Positions 10,573 to 20,806 are shown, counted from the stretch's first letter. The stretch: 62,025 nt of DNA from an uncultured Prochlorococcus sp. (GCA_902626435.1 CACOFO010000003.1:1-62025); one strand, 5' to 3'. Made by a program: numbers and translations. The notes: generated by a model from the sequence alone, not told the origin.

Positions 10573-10728
10573 TTAGAAATTAACCGTTTTAAAAAATGAT
10601 TTTAATAAAGAATTTTCACTCCCACACAAATTCATATTCTCTCTTTTTTTTATAAAGTCAAATAAATTTCCTTTAATTAATGTTTTATGAGGAGTTCCAA
10701 TTAATTCTTTGTTTATTATTGAAACCAT
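10573..10728 (-). CDS. small hypothetical protein (51 aa)
   Basis: Manual translation MVSIINKELIGTPHKTLIKGNLFDFIKKRENMNLCGSENSLLKSFFKTVNF. Confidence 0.4.
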   Translation of the reverse strand: MVSIINKELIGTPHKTLIKGNLFDFIKKRENMNLCGSENSLLKSFFKTVNF

Positions 10729-10956
10729 AAGATTAACCTCAATAGAAAAACTTGTAAATTATGAAGTAAATACTGGTAATCCTATAGTTGCAGTTGTTAT
10801 TAAAGCCCCTGCAAAAATCAAGAAAGGTAGAAAAGGATAATTTTTCAAAGATAAACCTGCTAAGTCGAAATAACTATATAGGTATTTATACTGTTTGTCT
10901 ACCCCTGTCTTCTTTTTAAAGTAAAAATTACTCTTTAATAAAGTAAAAATTAAACA

Positions 10957-11766
10957 TCAACCAAATTTACCTGATATGTATTCTTGAGTAGTTTTTTCTT
11001 TGGGAGAATTAAAAATTTTCCTAGTGGAATTAAATTCTGCAAGATAACCAACTTTACCTCCATCTCCATCTTCATATTCAATTGCATTAAAAAATGCAGT
11101 CATATCACTAACTCTTAATGCCTGCTGCATATTATGAGTAACGATTATTATTGTATAATTCTTCTTAAGTTCGTGCATCGTCTCTTCTATTTTTAAAGTT
11201 GAAATGGGATCTAATGCTGAGCATGGCTCATCCATAAGAATTATTTCAGGCTCAATTGCAATGGTTCGCGCAATACATAATCTTTGCTGTTGTCCTCCAG
11301 ATAAAGAGTAACCACTATCATTTAATTTATCCTTACATTCGTCCCATAACGCAGCTTTTCTAAGAGAACTTTCAACTAATTCATCCATATCTCCTGTAAA
11401 ACCATTAATTCTCGCTCCAAATGCGATATTTTCATAGATAGATTTTGGGAAAGGATTTGGTTGTTGAAAAACCATTCCAATTCTTCTTCTTACTTCAACT
11501 GGATCTACTCTTTTATCATAAATATTAGTTCCATCAAAGAGTACAGTTCCTTTTAATGAACAATTCGGAATCAAATCATTCATTCTATTTAATGATCTAA
11601 GAACAGTTGATTTACCACAACCTGAAGGTCCAATAAGGGAGGTTATATTTCCTTTTTTAAATTTACAAAAAACATTTCTTACTGCTTCAAAAGTTCCATA
11701 TCTAATGGAGACATTCTCAAGAGATAAAATGATATTCTTTGGTGTTTTTTTATTAGTTTTGATCAT
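10957..11766 (-). CDS. pstB: phosphate ABC transporter ATPase
   Basis: [28 protein letters not shown]; pst context. Confidence 0.97.
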   Translation of the reverse strand: MIKTNKKTPKNIILSLENVSIRYGTFEAVRNVFCKFKKGNITSLIGPSGCGKSTVLRSLNRMNDLIPNCSLKGTVLFDGTNIYDKRVDPVEVRRRIGMVFQQPNPFPKSIYENIAFGARINGFTGDMDELVESSLRKAALWDECKDKLNDSGYSLSGGQQQRLCIARTIAIEPEIILMDEPCSALDPISTLKIEETMHELKKNYTIIIVTHNMQQALRVSDMTAFFNAIEYEDGDGGKVGYLAEFNSTRKIFNSPKEKTTQEYISGKFG

Positions 11767-12660
11767 TTATACTCTTTTAGTTTTCTCAGTAAAAGCGGCT
11801 AGTATCCTTGAAAATATATTCACTGATAGTATCGATAAAACAAGAATAAAGGAAGCTGCCCAAGCCAGTTTATTTTGAGCATCATATGGTTCAAGAGCAA
11901 AATTGTATATCAATACAGCTAAAGATCCCATCTCATAAAACAAATCTCCAATACCAGTTATGTAGTAGTAAGAAAATAAAGCAGTGAAGATCAAAGGCGC
12001 TGTTTCGCCTGCAGCTCTTGCGATACCAAGAACAACTCCAGTAGCAATGGATCTAAATGCAGATGGCAAAGTAACTTTTAATATTGTTGTATACATACTT
12101 GCTCCAACACCAAGAGAAGCATATCTCAACTCATTAGGCACAAGCTTTAACCCTTCATCAGTTGTTTTTATCACAGTAGGCAACATTAATATTGAAAGCG
12201 CCATACCTCCGGCCAAGCCACTGTACATACTTCCAAATAAAATCTTTGTTGAAACAATTAAGGCATAAATAAATACACCAGCAATTATTGAGGGGACTCC
12301 CGCTAAAACATTTACCCCGAATCTAATAAACCTTGAAAAAGAACCACCTTTAGAATACTCAGCTAGATATATACCGCCGCCAACACCTACTGGTATGGCA
12401 ATAATTGAAGCAACGCTAGTAATTATTAATGTCCCTATTAAGGCAGGATTAATACCTCCTGCACCTAGATCATCTCCAGGAGGATTTGGTTCTAAAGTAA
12501 ATAATTCTGGTGTGATTTGAGATCCACCTTTGTAAAGGATATAAGTCACTAGAAAAATCAAAGGGAGTATTGCTATCAATGCACAAATTGCTGATACAGA
12601 AGTAAAGAATTTATCTCCTATATTTCTTGATAATCTTTTCTGGTAATAGAGTGAATTCAT
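11767..12660 (-). CDS. pstA: phosphate ABC transporter permease
   Basis: Multi-TM permease between pstB and pstC. Confidence 0.96.
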   Translation of the reverse strand: MNSLYYQKRLSRNIGDKFFTSVSAICALIAILPLIFLVTYILYKGGSQITPELFTLEPNPPGDDLGAGGINPALIGTLIITSVASIIAIPVGVGGGIYLAEYSKGGSFSRFIRFGVNVLAGVPSIIAGVFIYALIVSTKILFGSMYSGLAGGMALSILMLPTVIKTTDEGLKLVPNELRYASLGVGASMYTTILKVTLPSAFRSIATGVVLGIARAAGETAPLIFTALFSYYYITGIGDLFYEMGSLAVLIYNFALEPYDAQNKLAWAASFILVLSILSVNIFSRILAAFTEKTKRV

Positions 12661-12666
12661 AATTAT

Positions 12667-13614
12667 CTAATATTTGAGACTAAATTTCTTAACTAGCCAT
12701 TGAGCAAAGATATTGACCACTAAAGATAGGATCATCAGTACAAAAGCCGCATAAAAAAGTGATGAAACTTGACTTCCATCAGCTTCACCAAACTGGTTTG
12801 CAAGCATAGAGGAAATGGTATACCCAGGAGATAATATAGACCAACTAAATGCATTGGAATTTCCGATAATCATTGTGACAGCCATAGTTTCACCCATTGC
12901 CCTACCTAAAGCCAATAGAACACCTGCCATGATTCCTGATAATGCTGCCGGCAAAATTACTGAAAATATTGTTTTCCATCTACTTGCTCCAATCCCATAG
13001 GCTGCATTTCTAAGCTTTTTAGGCACTTGATTAAGAGAATCCCTTGCAATGGAAGTCACTATTGGCAAAAGCATTACTACTAAAATTAATATTGCTAACA
13101 AGGAATTCCTACCTGCAGGTTCTGTACTGAATAAAGGTATCCAACCAAAGAAATTATGTAACAAGACAAAAAAGGTCCTAAAAAAAGGTTCCATTACAAA
13201 TATTGCCCAAAGCCCTAACACAACTGATGGTATAGCTGCTAATAATTCAACAAACGAACCTATTATTTCTCTAAAAACTTTCGGCACAAAGTCTTCGGTA
13301 ATAAATATTGCAGTTCCAACGCCCAAAGGGATAGTAATTAATAGCGAAAGAAATGAGGTCAATAATGTGCCATATATTGCAGTAAAAGCTCCGTATTCAT
13401 CTTTTACTGGATTCCAATTGGACGTTACAAGAAACTTCAAGCCATACCTAGAAAAGGATTCGAATGACTGAAAAAAGACTACTAAAATTATTCCTAAAAG
13501 TATTATTGCTACGAAACTAGACAAGACTAGAGCAGTATTCTTAAAGATAATATCAATATTTTTTTCGATACCGAATCTTTTACGATTTTTGAAAAGAGTT
13601 AATTTCTCTTCCAT
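12667..13614 (-). CDS. pstC: phosphate ABC transporter permease
   Basis: Multi-TM permease, LGRAMGETMAV motif. Confidence 0.96.
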   Translation of the reverse strand: MEEKLTLFKNRKRFGIEKNIDIIFKNTALVLSSFVAIILLGIILVVFFQSFESFSRYGLKFLVTSNWNPVKDEYGAFTAIYGTLLTSFLSLLITIPLGVGTAIFITEDFVPKVFREIIGSFVELLAAIPSVVLGLWAIFVMEPFFRTFFVLLHNFFGWIPLFSTEPAGRNSLLAILILVVMLLPIVTSIARDSLNQVPKKLRNAAYGIGASRWKTIFSVILPAALSGIMAGVLLALGRAMGETMAVTMIIGNSNAFSWSILSPGYTISSMLANQFGEADGSQVSSLFYAAFVLMILSLVVNIFAQWLVKKFSLKY

Positions 13615-13718
13615 TAAAAAAAGAATATCTCTATAAATCTACTACTAAATGTTGTAAAAGACTTTAAGAGGGGTTAAAGGTATATGAAAGTCATGATAAT
13701 TTGACATGTATTGAAAAT

Positions 13719-14690
13719 TTATCTTCCTATTTTTTTAACTGCGGCTCTTGATTTCTCAAGGATATCTCCTTTAAGTGGAACAAATCCTAGAGCCGAAGCT
13801 TTATCTTGGTATTCATCGCTGAGCAATTTATAGAATGTATTTTGAATTGCCTTGGTATTCCTACCATTGCCTTTTTCATAAGCAAGTATCCAAGTCAAGG
13901 TTGCTATGGGATAAGCTCCTTTGGCAGTAGGGTTTGGATTTTTACCCGCCAAGTTCTTATCAAGATTTATTCCATTTAAAGCTATTGCGCCTGATTCAGT
14001 ATTGGGGGTAACGAATTCGCCAGAAAGATTTTGTAAAGCTGCAGCTCTTACATTCCCTTTTATATATGATTGGTTGACATAACCAATTGCTCCGAGAGTA
14101 TTTTGAATAACACCCGCCACACCAGAATTACCTTTTGCTCCAACACCTGCTGGCCACTTAACTGATTTACCAGTTCCTAAAGTCCATGTAAGTGAAAATG
14201 CTTTCATAGAATTAGTAAAAGCTTTAGTCGTGCCTGAACCGTCGGAACGATGCGTCCAAGTTAATTTGCCTGATTTACATCCTAATTCCTTCCAATCTTT
14301 TATCATTCCCATTGCTACTTGAACAGCCTGCTCTTGAGTTAATTTCAAATCGCAATCATAGTTATATCCAAACGCAATTGTTCCCCCAACCATTGGTATT
14401 TGAACAAGTCCTCTTTTAACTTTCTCTATATCAGAAACTTTCATAGGATCATCTGATGCACCAAAATTTACAGTTTCGTCTATGAAGGCTTTTCTTCCAG
14501 ATCCAGAACCTACTGCTTGATAATTAATTCTAGGACCTCCAGATTTAGCTAAGTCAAAAAACCATCTGGTATAAATTTTTGAAGGGAATGATGCCCCAAG
14601 TCCACTCAATCTTTTTGATGCCATCGCAGATGGGGAAAGCATTAATGAAATTACAGAAACGAAAGCGAGGTTTTTTTTGAAAATGCCCAC
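13719..14690 (-). CDS. pstS: periplasmic phosphate-binding protein
   Basis: GLGASFPSKIYTRWF, GSGSGRKAF, RSDGSGTT motifs, signal peptide. Confidence 0.97.
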   Translation of the reverse strand: MGIFKKNLAFVSVISLMLSPSAMASKRLSGLGASFPSKIYTRWFFDLAKSGGPRINYQAVGSGSGRKAFIDETVNFGASDDPMKVSDIEKVKRGLVQIPMVGGTIAFGYNYDCDLKLTQEQAVQVAMGMIKDWKELGCKSGKLTWTHRSDGSGTTKAFTNSMKAFSLTWTLGTGKSVKWPAGVGAKGNSGVAGVIQNTLGAIGYVNQSYIKGNVRAAALQNLSGEFVTPNTESGAIALNGINLDKNLAGKNPNPTAKGAYPIATLTWILAYEKGNGRNTKAIQNTFYKLLSDEYQDKASALGFVPLKGDILEKSRAAVKKIGR

Positions 14691-14789
14691 TATGTAATGA
14701 GAACTAAGTTTGTTTAATATAAAGATAATTTACAGTGTTTAAAAAATTTCAAAATTGAAAGATTTATATATCAAATTATTTTGTTACAT

Positions 14790-15845
14790 TTACTTTAAAA
14801 GCTCTACTGCTACAACAAGATTTCCTAATAAACCGTTTAAAAAATTTAGTTGTTCTTTACTGCCAAATGCTATTAATAACTGACCTGGCTGCAGTATAAA
14901 GTTACCTCCAGGGTTGGTTACTAATTTTTCGTTTTCTTTTATAGCTAATATTTTTGCACCACTTTTTTTGCCTATTCCTAGTTCAGAAAGTGATCTTTTC
15001 TCTGCTGTTTCAAAAAGACTAATATCATTACTTAATTCAAATTCTTCAATTTCACATTCACTGCCCGCTAAAAGATCTAGAAAGTCAATTGCGATTGGTC
15101 TTAATGCCATTGATGCCATTGCTCTTCCTGCCGCGATATAAGGGCTTACAACTATACTTGCACCAGCTAATCTCAACTTACTTGCAGCTTCTTCCGTTCC
15201 AGCTCTTGCAATTACTCTTATTGAACTTCTTATCCCTTTAGCGCTTAAAACGACATATAAATTAGCAGCATCATTAGGTAAGGTAACAACCAAACTTTTG
15301 CATTTTTCTAATCCTGCTAGTTTTAACGTCTCATCAAGAGTCGCATCAGCACAAAGGACTTCTAAACCATTTTCTTCCGCAATCTTTTTCCTCTCTTCAT
15401 CACTCTCAACAACGATAATAGGAATGTTTTGAGTTTTTATTTGGTTAGATATTTCCTGTCCTACCCTCCCATATCCGCACAAAATTACATGATTTTCCAT
15501 TTTTCTAAGAATTCTTTTAAAACGTAATTCGTTTACTCTTTGAAAATAGCCTGATTCGAATAATCTAACAGCTTTTTGAAAGGTAAATTGAATAAATATC
15601 AATCCGCCAACGATTACTAAAACAGTTACTATCCTGCCTTCAGGACTTAAAGGTTGAACTTCTCCAAAACCAATAGTGGTTATTGTGATCAGAACCATCC
15701 ATAAGCAATCACTCCATACCCACCCCTCTGTTATTCGATAGCCAATTGCACCTAAAATAAACAGAAAGAATAAAGAATAAATAAGACCAAACCAAGGCCT
15801 TAAATAGTCTTTAATAAAATAGAACTCAAATAATCTAAGCTTCAT
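14790..15845 (-). CDS. potassium channel with RCK/TrkA-N domain
   Basis: TITTIGFGE selectivity filter, VILCGYGRVGQEI NAD-binding domain. Confidence 0.88.
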   Translation of the reverse strand: MKLRLFEFYFIKDYLRPWFGLIYSLFFLFILGAIGYRITEGWVWSDCLWMVLITITTIGFGEVQPLSPEGRIVTVLVIVGGLIFIQFTFQKAVRLFESGYFQRVNELRFKRILRKMENHVILCGYGRVGQEISNQIKTQNIPIIVVESDEERKKIAEENGLEVLCADATLDETLKLAGLEKCKSLVVTLPNDAANLYVVLSAKGIRSSIRVIARAGTEEAASKLRLAGASIVVSPYIAAGRAMASMALRPIAIDFLDLLAGSECEIEEFELSNDISLFETAEKRSLSELGIGKKSGAKILAIKENEKLVTNPGGNFILQPGQLLIAFGSKEQLNFLNGLLGNLVVAVELLK

Positions 15846-16028
15846 ATCCCTTATTATCGTTAACTATTCAAAAATTTCAAAAAAATTTTCTATTATGTTC
15901 CTAAAACTATTTATTTGTTTAAGTGAAATATATATTAAGCAGGATAATAATATTTATTTTCGTAGCTGTTTGCATTAAACAAATGATTACAGTGTCAGAT
16001 CTGATTTAGTGCTTGATTAAAAATCTAT

Positions 16029-16160
16029 TCAGGGTTTTACTTGTACCGATTCAATAAGAAAATCAGAAGCTGCTTTCAACCAATCAGCGACTGTAAGACG
16101 AAGTTCAGGTTGAGAATATACCAGCGCGACAATAATTCCAACTAAGATTATTTTTACCAT
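16029..16160 (-). CDS. small TM protein (43 aa, MVKIILVGIIVALVYSQPELRLTVADWLKAASDFLIESVQVKP)
   Basis: Manual translation; below ORF-track cutoff. Confidence 0.65.
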   Translation of the reverse strand: MVKIILVGIIVALVYSQPELRLTVADWLKAASDFLIESVQVKP

Positions 16161-16236
16161 GGCAATTCAATATTCTTATGAATTAAAGCACAAGTATTTA
16201 GTAAAAAGAACCTTAAATTTATAAAAAACAGAATAA

Positions 16237-16590
16237 TTAAAATTTCTCTAATTGATTAAATAAGTATTCCACTCTTCTTAAATTAACGCCTAAATCAGAT
16301 TGCCCTAATCTTGCAGCAGATCTTATTTGGATTATCCCTTTAGATCTATCTACATAACTCCTCACATCAAGCTTTAAAATTTCAAGGTCATCAGGAAATC
16401 TAAAAATCAAGCTCCTACAAACACCTCTCCAATAATTTCTTCCACTTTCAATAACTTCTGTACGAGGTAACCCTTCTGCAAGAGAAACGAGTTGAATGAA
16501 CTTTTGATCAACATTTATTAGTTTCTTTTCTATTAAGACACTATTTAATGGATTGGTTATTGGAGCAAGACCTTGGATAGAGGAAACCAT
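16237..16590 (-). CDS. DUF1499-like protein (translation ends ...YVDRSKGIIQIRSAARLGQSDLGVNLRRVEYLFNQLEKF)
   Basis: Resembles DUF1499 C-terminal motif. Confidence 0.7.
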   Translation of the reverse strand: MVSSIQGLAPITNPLNSVLIEKKLINVDQKFIQLVSLAEGLPRTEVIESGRNYWRGVCRSLIFRFPDDLEILKLDVRSYVDRSKGIIQIRSAARLGQSDLGVNLRRVEYLFNQLEKF

Positions 16591-16710
16591 ATTTTTAAAA
16601 ACTATTTTGATGTTCTAACTGATTTCATACACAAAGTGAGAGAAAAAAAGTAAAAATTTCTCCATAAAAGTGATCTCTTTATAAAGATTCCTTATTTTGT
16701 GATCAAAATT

Positions 16711-16848
16711 CTAAAATTTTAGATTTTTTATTGTTTTTTTCGATAGAGATGGTTGCCTAGCTTGTTTACTATTTAATTTCATAACCCAGAAAAAAACTCC
16801 TACAAACAAAAACATTTCAACAATAATTCCAATCTTTATAAGACTCAT
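16711..16848 (-). CDS. small TM protein (45 aa, MSLIKIGIIVEMFLFVGVFFWVMKLNSKQ...)
   Basis: Manual translation; start overlaps the stop of the upstream small ORF (ATGA). Confidence 0.6.
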   Translation of the reverse strand: MSLIKIGIIVEMFLFVGVFFWVMKLNSKQARQPSLSKKTIKNLKF

Positions 16849-16937
16849 TTCTTATCCTCTTTTTTCTTTTTCGCATCCTCTATATATGGTCCAAGGATAT
16901 TTAATAACCCTTTTTTAAATGAACTTAACGGTTTCAT
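16845..16937 (-). CDS. micro-protein (30 aa, MKPLSSFKKGLLNILGPYIEDAKKKKEDKK)
   Basis: Manual translation; coupled to neighbours. Confidence 0.55.
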   Translation of the reverse strand: MKPLSSFKKGLLNILGPYIEDAKKKKEDKK

Positions 16938-16944
16938 AATCTAT

Positions 16945-17328
16945 TTACTTGCCTTTTCTCCACATACTATTTCCTTTGATGAGATCCTCTATATTTGGCC
17001 AAGCTGCTATTAATTCTTTAAGAGCCTTTCTATTAGGAGTATAGAAAACACATGACAATGCACTTATTACATAAAATATAAACCATAACTTACTTTCTGA
17101 ATAAGCTAAAAACAAAGAGAAAAGAAAACTTCCAATAAAGAAAAAGAAAAATGACCTATTTAATATTTCTAATGGAGTTCTTTTAAGTCTGTAAAATTTA
17201 GTCTTTTTTTTATCTGGTTCAGTATTTTTCAGGAATTTACCTTCGTACGAATTAATTATTTCTTCTTCTAGAACTTTTTCATACTCTAAATTATCAATTG
17301 GATCACTTTTGTCCTTTTTATTTATCAT
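16945..17328 (-). CDS. conserved two-TM protein
   Basis: ORF track; resembles picocyanobacterial conserved hypotheticals. Confidence 0.7.
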   Translation of the reverse strand: MINKKDKSDPIDNLEYEKVLEEEIINSYEGKFLKNTEPDKKKTKFYRLKRTPLEILNRSFFFFFIGSFLFSLFLAYSESKLWFIFYVISALSCVFYTPNRKALKELIAAWPNIEDLIKGNSMWRKGK

Positions 17329-17611
17329 TGTTATCTATAAAATACAAATATAGTAACTAATTTAAGGAATTTATAAAAGTATCAAATTTTATCTGTTTAC
17401 TAAAGCTATACGAACAGATCATGGTTTTGAAAATACTTCAAGATTGTCTTATTTATAAAAGATAAATTTGTCAAAATATTCTTTTTAATTTTCCCAAATC
17501 TTTCGGTCATTTAAAACAATCACTTCTATAAACTTCATAGCATTAATTAAATTGGGAGGCAATATCTAAATGTAGAGTTAAAATAGTTTAGAGATTTTAA
17601 TAATAATCTAT

Positions 17612-17923
17612 ATGCAAAGGTATTTGATTTCCTACGAATTTACAGATGGCGAGGATCAAGAAGAAGGTGCAGAAATGCTAATTAATTGGTACGAGTCAGG
17701 TGGTCCCCAAAACAGACCTGAAAATTATGAGGTTCATTCTTGGATTTTTATGGTTCAAAATGGGATTGGACATTCTGTAGTGAGTGCAGATTCTCTTGAA
17801 ACAATTTGGAAGCAATGGCATCCCTGGAGGAGGTTAATGGATATAAGTATTCAACCGTGTATGGATCTTGATGAGACAGTTGGATTATTCAAAAAACAAA
17901 AAATGAATACACGAATAGTCTAA
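17612..17923 (+). CDS. DUF3303-like protein
   Basis: MQRYLISYEFTDG...WHPWRRLMDISIQPCMD. Confidence 0.7.
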   Translation: MQRYLISYEFTDGEDQEEGAEMLINWYESGGPQNRPENYEVHSWIFMVQNGIGHSVVSADSLETIWKQWHPWRRLMDISIQPCMDLDETVGLFKKQKMNTRIV

Positions 17924-18233
17924 AAGTATTTCTAACTTCTAAATATAAATTTCTTTTTAGTAGCGCCTAATACTACATACATATTTCACTGCGTTAAAAA
18001 GGGAAAGATTTATTTTCCATGATGAAGGATTCTTATCTCATTAACTTCAAAGGAGAAATTCTTTTCAAGAATTTAAGTAAAGATTAATTTGAATTTGTTT
18101 GGGGATAACTTTATACATCTTATATGCATGCCTTAAATAAAAAGCTAACCTACGAATTAATTAACGAAAACAATATTATGGAGAAGGCATCTTACCTTGA
18201 ACCATCATACTGAATCAAAAACTAAATTTTAGA

Positions 18234-18476
18234 TCATGAATAAAATAAGAAAAGCTTTCTATTTTTTATTTTGAGATACTCTTTTTCTTCTTTAGTTATA
18301 TCCAAAGCTACTTTATTGGCCTCAATATCGACCTTCGAATCATAAGTTTCAAAGCTCTCCTCTTTTTTAAATAGGGCAACAATGCCAATGTCTGTTATGA
18401 ACCAAATAAAATGATCAGTTACTCCAATTGGCTCCTCCTTCAAAAAATCGATAATCAAATCAGATGTTGAATCCAT
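18234..18476 (-). CDS. small hypothetical protein (80 aa)
   Basis: ORF track. Confidence 0.5.
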   Translation of the reverse strand: MDSTSDLIIDFLKEEPIGVTDHFIWFITDIGIVALFKKEESFETYDSKVDIEANKVALDITKEEKEYLKIKNRKLFLFYS

Positions 18477-18497
18477 TTAATTTTAAGTGAGGTATAG

Positions 18498-18734
18498 TTA
18501 ATTGCCCCCATTGCAATACCTTACTGCCTCAGAATTTGTACCCCCATCTTCAATAATTTCGGTAACACATTTATTGAAAAGTTTTGCCTCTTTCTTTACA
18601 GAACAAAATCCAAAAGCTATGGCAGCTAACGCTATTGCAGATACGAAACTAGAACCGAGTTGTATAAAACCATAGGCAAACATAATATTTTTCTTCCCGG
18701 AACATTTTTTTGAATCCTTTTTTTCTTCAGTCAT
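18498..18734 (-). CDS. small single-TM, two-Cys protein (78 aa)
   Basis: ORF track; VKKEAKLFNKCVTEI resembles VKEAKYKNQCIKH in the 25980 ORF. Confidence 0.55.
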   Translation of the reverse strand: MTEEKKDSKKCSGKKNIMFAYGFIQLGSSFVSAIALAAIAFGFCSVKKEAKLFNKCVTEIIEDGGTNSEAVRYCNGGN

Positions 18735-19265
18735 TTAAAACTTTCTAACTAAGTATAGTTTATTCGATGAATTTTAGGCTTGAGACATCTTTCCATAGAA
18801 AAAACCGAATCAAGCATTAAATTGACCAGCTAAGACAAAAAATTGAAATTTCAAGCTTAGATTTATTTTTCTTTACTTTAATTTTCAAATTGATACACCA
18901 TTAAGAAAAAAATTTTTTTAAATTTTTTTCAACATAAGCTTTTGAAGTAGATATTTTTTTTTATTTTAAAAGTAGTGATCCCACAGTTATCACAAGTGCT
19001 TCTGAGACTTTTTAAACTATAATTTTTTTTTTTTGATGAAGTATTAATACTTAAAAATTATTCAAGAAAAGCTTGTTTTGATAATGCTCCCCAAGAGTTA
19101 TCCACTTTTTAAGCGTTTTTCAACAGGGTTTTCCACAATATGTTGATTAAATTCGATTCTCTATGTGCAAAATGAAATATTATTTGTTTATTGGGAAAAA
19201 GTATCCACAATTTCGATTAGGAATAAGTATATTCAAATTGTTTTGACTTAATTAAGTTTAATTTT

Positions 19266-19391
19266 ATGAATCTAAATGATACAAAAAGGGATTTAACTTT
19301 TGAACTAGATAAAAAGTTGAAAAAATCAAGGCTTGATGTTCTCACTAATGAAAACGATTTTTTAGTTAAGAACCTTAAAAAGGCTGGATAA
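19266..19391 (+). CDS. micro-protein (41 aa, MNLNDTKRDLTFELDKKLKKSRLDVLTNENDFLVKNLKKAG)
   Basis: Manual translation. Confidence 0.5.
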   Translation: MNLNDTKRDLTFELDKKLKKSRLDVLTNENDFLVKNLKKAG

Positions 19392-19612
19392 CCAATTAAG
19401 CCTTAAAATATCTTAATTACTGAAAAATGAAATATAAATTTAATATTAAAAATACAAATTAATACTTATACCTTTAAACGAAAAATATAATTACACGCTA
19501 AATTATCTTTATCTCTGAAGAGATCAGATTAAAAATATTTACGGAAAAAATTTATTTTTTTTTATTTATTCCAACATTGAGTCTATCTATAAACTGCTCT
19601 TTTTCTCGAAAA

Positions 19613-19861
19613 ATGATGAATACTCAGGAACTAAAAATCAAATATAAAAAGCTTTTAAATAAAGCTGCAAAAGCAAATGGGCGTAAAGAAACTGTTTCTT
19701 ATTTAAATAGAGCTGCTAATATAAAGTCTAAACTTTATTCAAAAACTAAAGTAAGTTGTTTTAGATGTAATGGAGTAGGATTTCTAAGAATTTCATTAGA
19801 TGAAACTAAAACCTGTTTATCTTGTTATGGAAGAGGTTTTCTGATTAAAGAAATTTATTAG
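19613..19861 (+). CDS. small DnaJ-type zinc-finger protein
   Basis: CFRCNGVGFLRI...CLSCYGRGFL = two CxxCxGxGF motifs; start chosen at MMNTQELK (track start 19577). Confidence 0.65.
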   Translation: MMNTQELKIKYKKLLNKAAKANGRKETVSYLNRAANIKSKLYSKTKVSCFRCNGVGFLRISLDETKTCLSCYGRGFLIKEIY

Positions 19862-19885
19862 TTTTAAAGCAAATTTGATTTATTA

Positions 19886-20041
19886 ATGAAGGATTTAATT
19901 CAAGCTCATAAAAAATTAATTAAAACTGTCAAAGAACAAATGGGGTTTTCGGATTATGGTATGTACTGGTTAGCTTTCTTGGAAGGGGGGTTAACTATTT
20001 GGTTGCTAGATAGAATATTTTTTCACTGGTTAAAATTTTAA
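19886..20041 (+). CDS. small protein with C-terminal hydrophobic segment (51 aa)
   Basis: Manual translation MKDLIQAHKKLIKTVKEQMGFSDYGMYWLAFLEGGLTIWLLDRIFFHWLKF. Confidence 0.6.
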   Translation: MKDLIQAHKKLIKTVKEQMGFSDYGMYWLAFLEGGLTIWLLDRIFFHWLKF

Positions 20042-20132
20042 TTTGTATTCAATATCAAAAAAATCTATTAAGTATTAAATAAACTAATTTATCGAAAACA
20101 TTTAAAAAGTTGTAGCATAGTAAAAAACTGAT

Positions 20133-20360
20133 ATGCAATTACTGGGATTGATTCTTCTTCTAGCTAGTAGCTGGTATTTATGGAAATTAACATCAAACTT
20201 TCTTGATGAACCAACAAAAAAAGAGCTGATAGATAGTTTTAATAATCTCAAAAATAAATTATCTGAGGGGAAACAAAACTTCTCTAAAGCAAAAATAAGT
20301 GAAGCTTGGGAAAAATACAAAGAAGAAGGTGGAGCTTTATCTAATAAAGAAAAAAGCTAG
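20133..20360 (+). CDS. small membrane-anchored helical protein (75 aa)
   Basis: ORF track. Confidence 0.6.
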   Translation: MQLLGLILLLASSWYLWKLTSNFLDEPTKKELIDSFNNLKNKLSEGKQNFSKAKISEAWEKYKEEGGALSNKEKS

Positions 20361-20614
20361 TGGACTTTTTTATTATTACAAGTCTCACTAAAGATATTTC
20401 TAGAATTGATCTCATTGGTATTTTGATTGGTCATTTAATTTTTGGAATTGCATTGACACAGATTTTAGATTGGACGTGGTTAAAAAACCTTATGACTGAA
20501 GAAGATAAAACAAGGATGCTTAAAAGCTATACATGGAAAGACTTATTAGTAGATGCAGCAATTGTTACGGTATTTCTAGGAATAATCTTTTTGATAATTA
20601 GCATTTTTCTATAA
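20360..20614 (+). CDS. two-TM protein (84 aa)
   Basis: ORF track; abuts upstream stop. Confidence 0.6.
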   Translation: MDFFIITSLTKDISRIDLIGILIGHLIFGIALTQILDWTWLKNLMTEEDKTRMLKSYTWKDLLVDAAIVTVFLGIIFLIISIFL

Positions 20615-20704
20615 ATGAACGTAACTTACATCCTTTTAGCTTTTTTAATGATGTCAATTATGATCTTCACTCAAATAATCAATCCCTCCGATAAATCAAA
20701 ATAA
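20615..20704 (+). CDS. single-TM micro-protein (29 aa, MNVTYILLAFLMMSIMIFTQIINPSDKSK)
   Basis: Manual translation; starts directly after upstream stop. Confidence 0.55.
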   Translation: MNVTYILLAFLMMSIMIFTQIINPSDKSK

Positions 20705-20806
20705 ATGACAGAAGTAACAAGCTACTCCTCAACTGGGTGGTACTTAATTGCGTTGGTAAGCACTTTATCTTTTTTGGCCTTAATTTACTTTGGCCAAAAA
20801 AGATAG
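20705..20806 (+). CDS. single-TM micro-protein (33 aa, MTEVTSYSSTGWYLIALVSTLSFLALIYFGQKR)
   Basis: Manual translation; starts directly after upstream stop. Confidence 0.6.
   Translation: MTEVTSYSSTGWYLIALVSTLSFLALIYFGQKR

Noticed and set aside
10750-10890. Minus-strand open frame ...DLAGLSLKNYPFLPFLIFAGALITTATIGLPVFTS
   Set aside because: Hydrophobic and intriguing, but no convincing start codon or SD; not called as a gene.
11984-13471. Plus-strand ORFs of 94, 61 and 140 aa antisense to pstA/pstC
   Set aside because: Shadow ORFs opposite well-supported pst genes.
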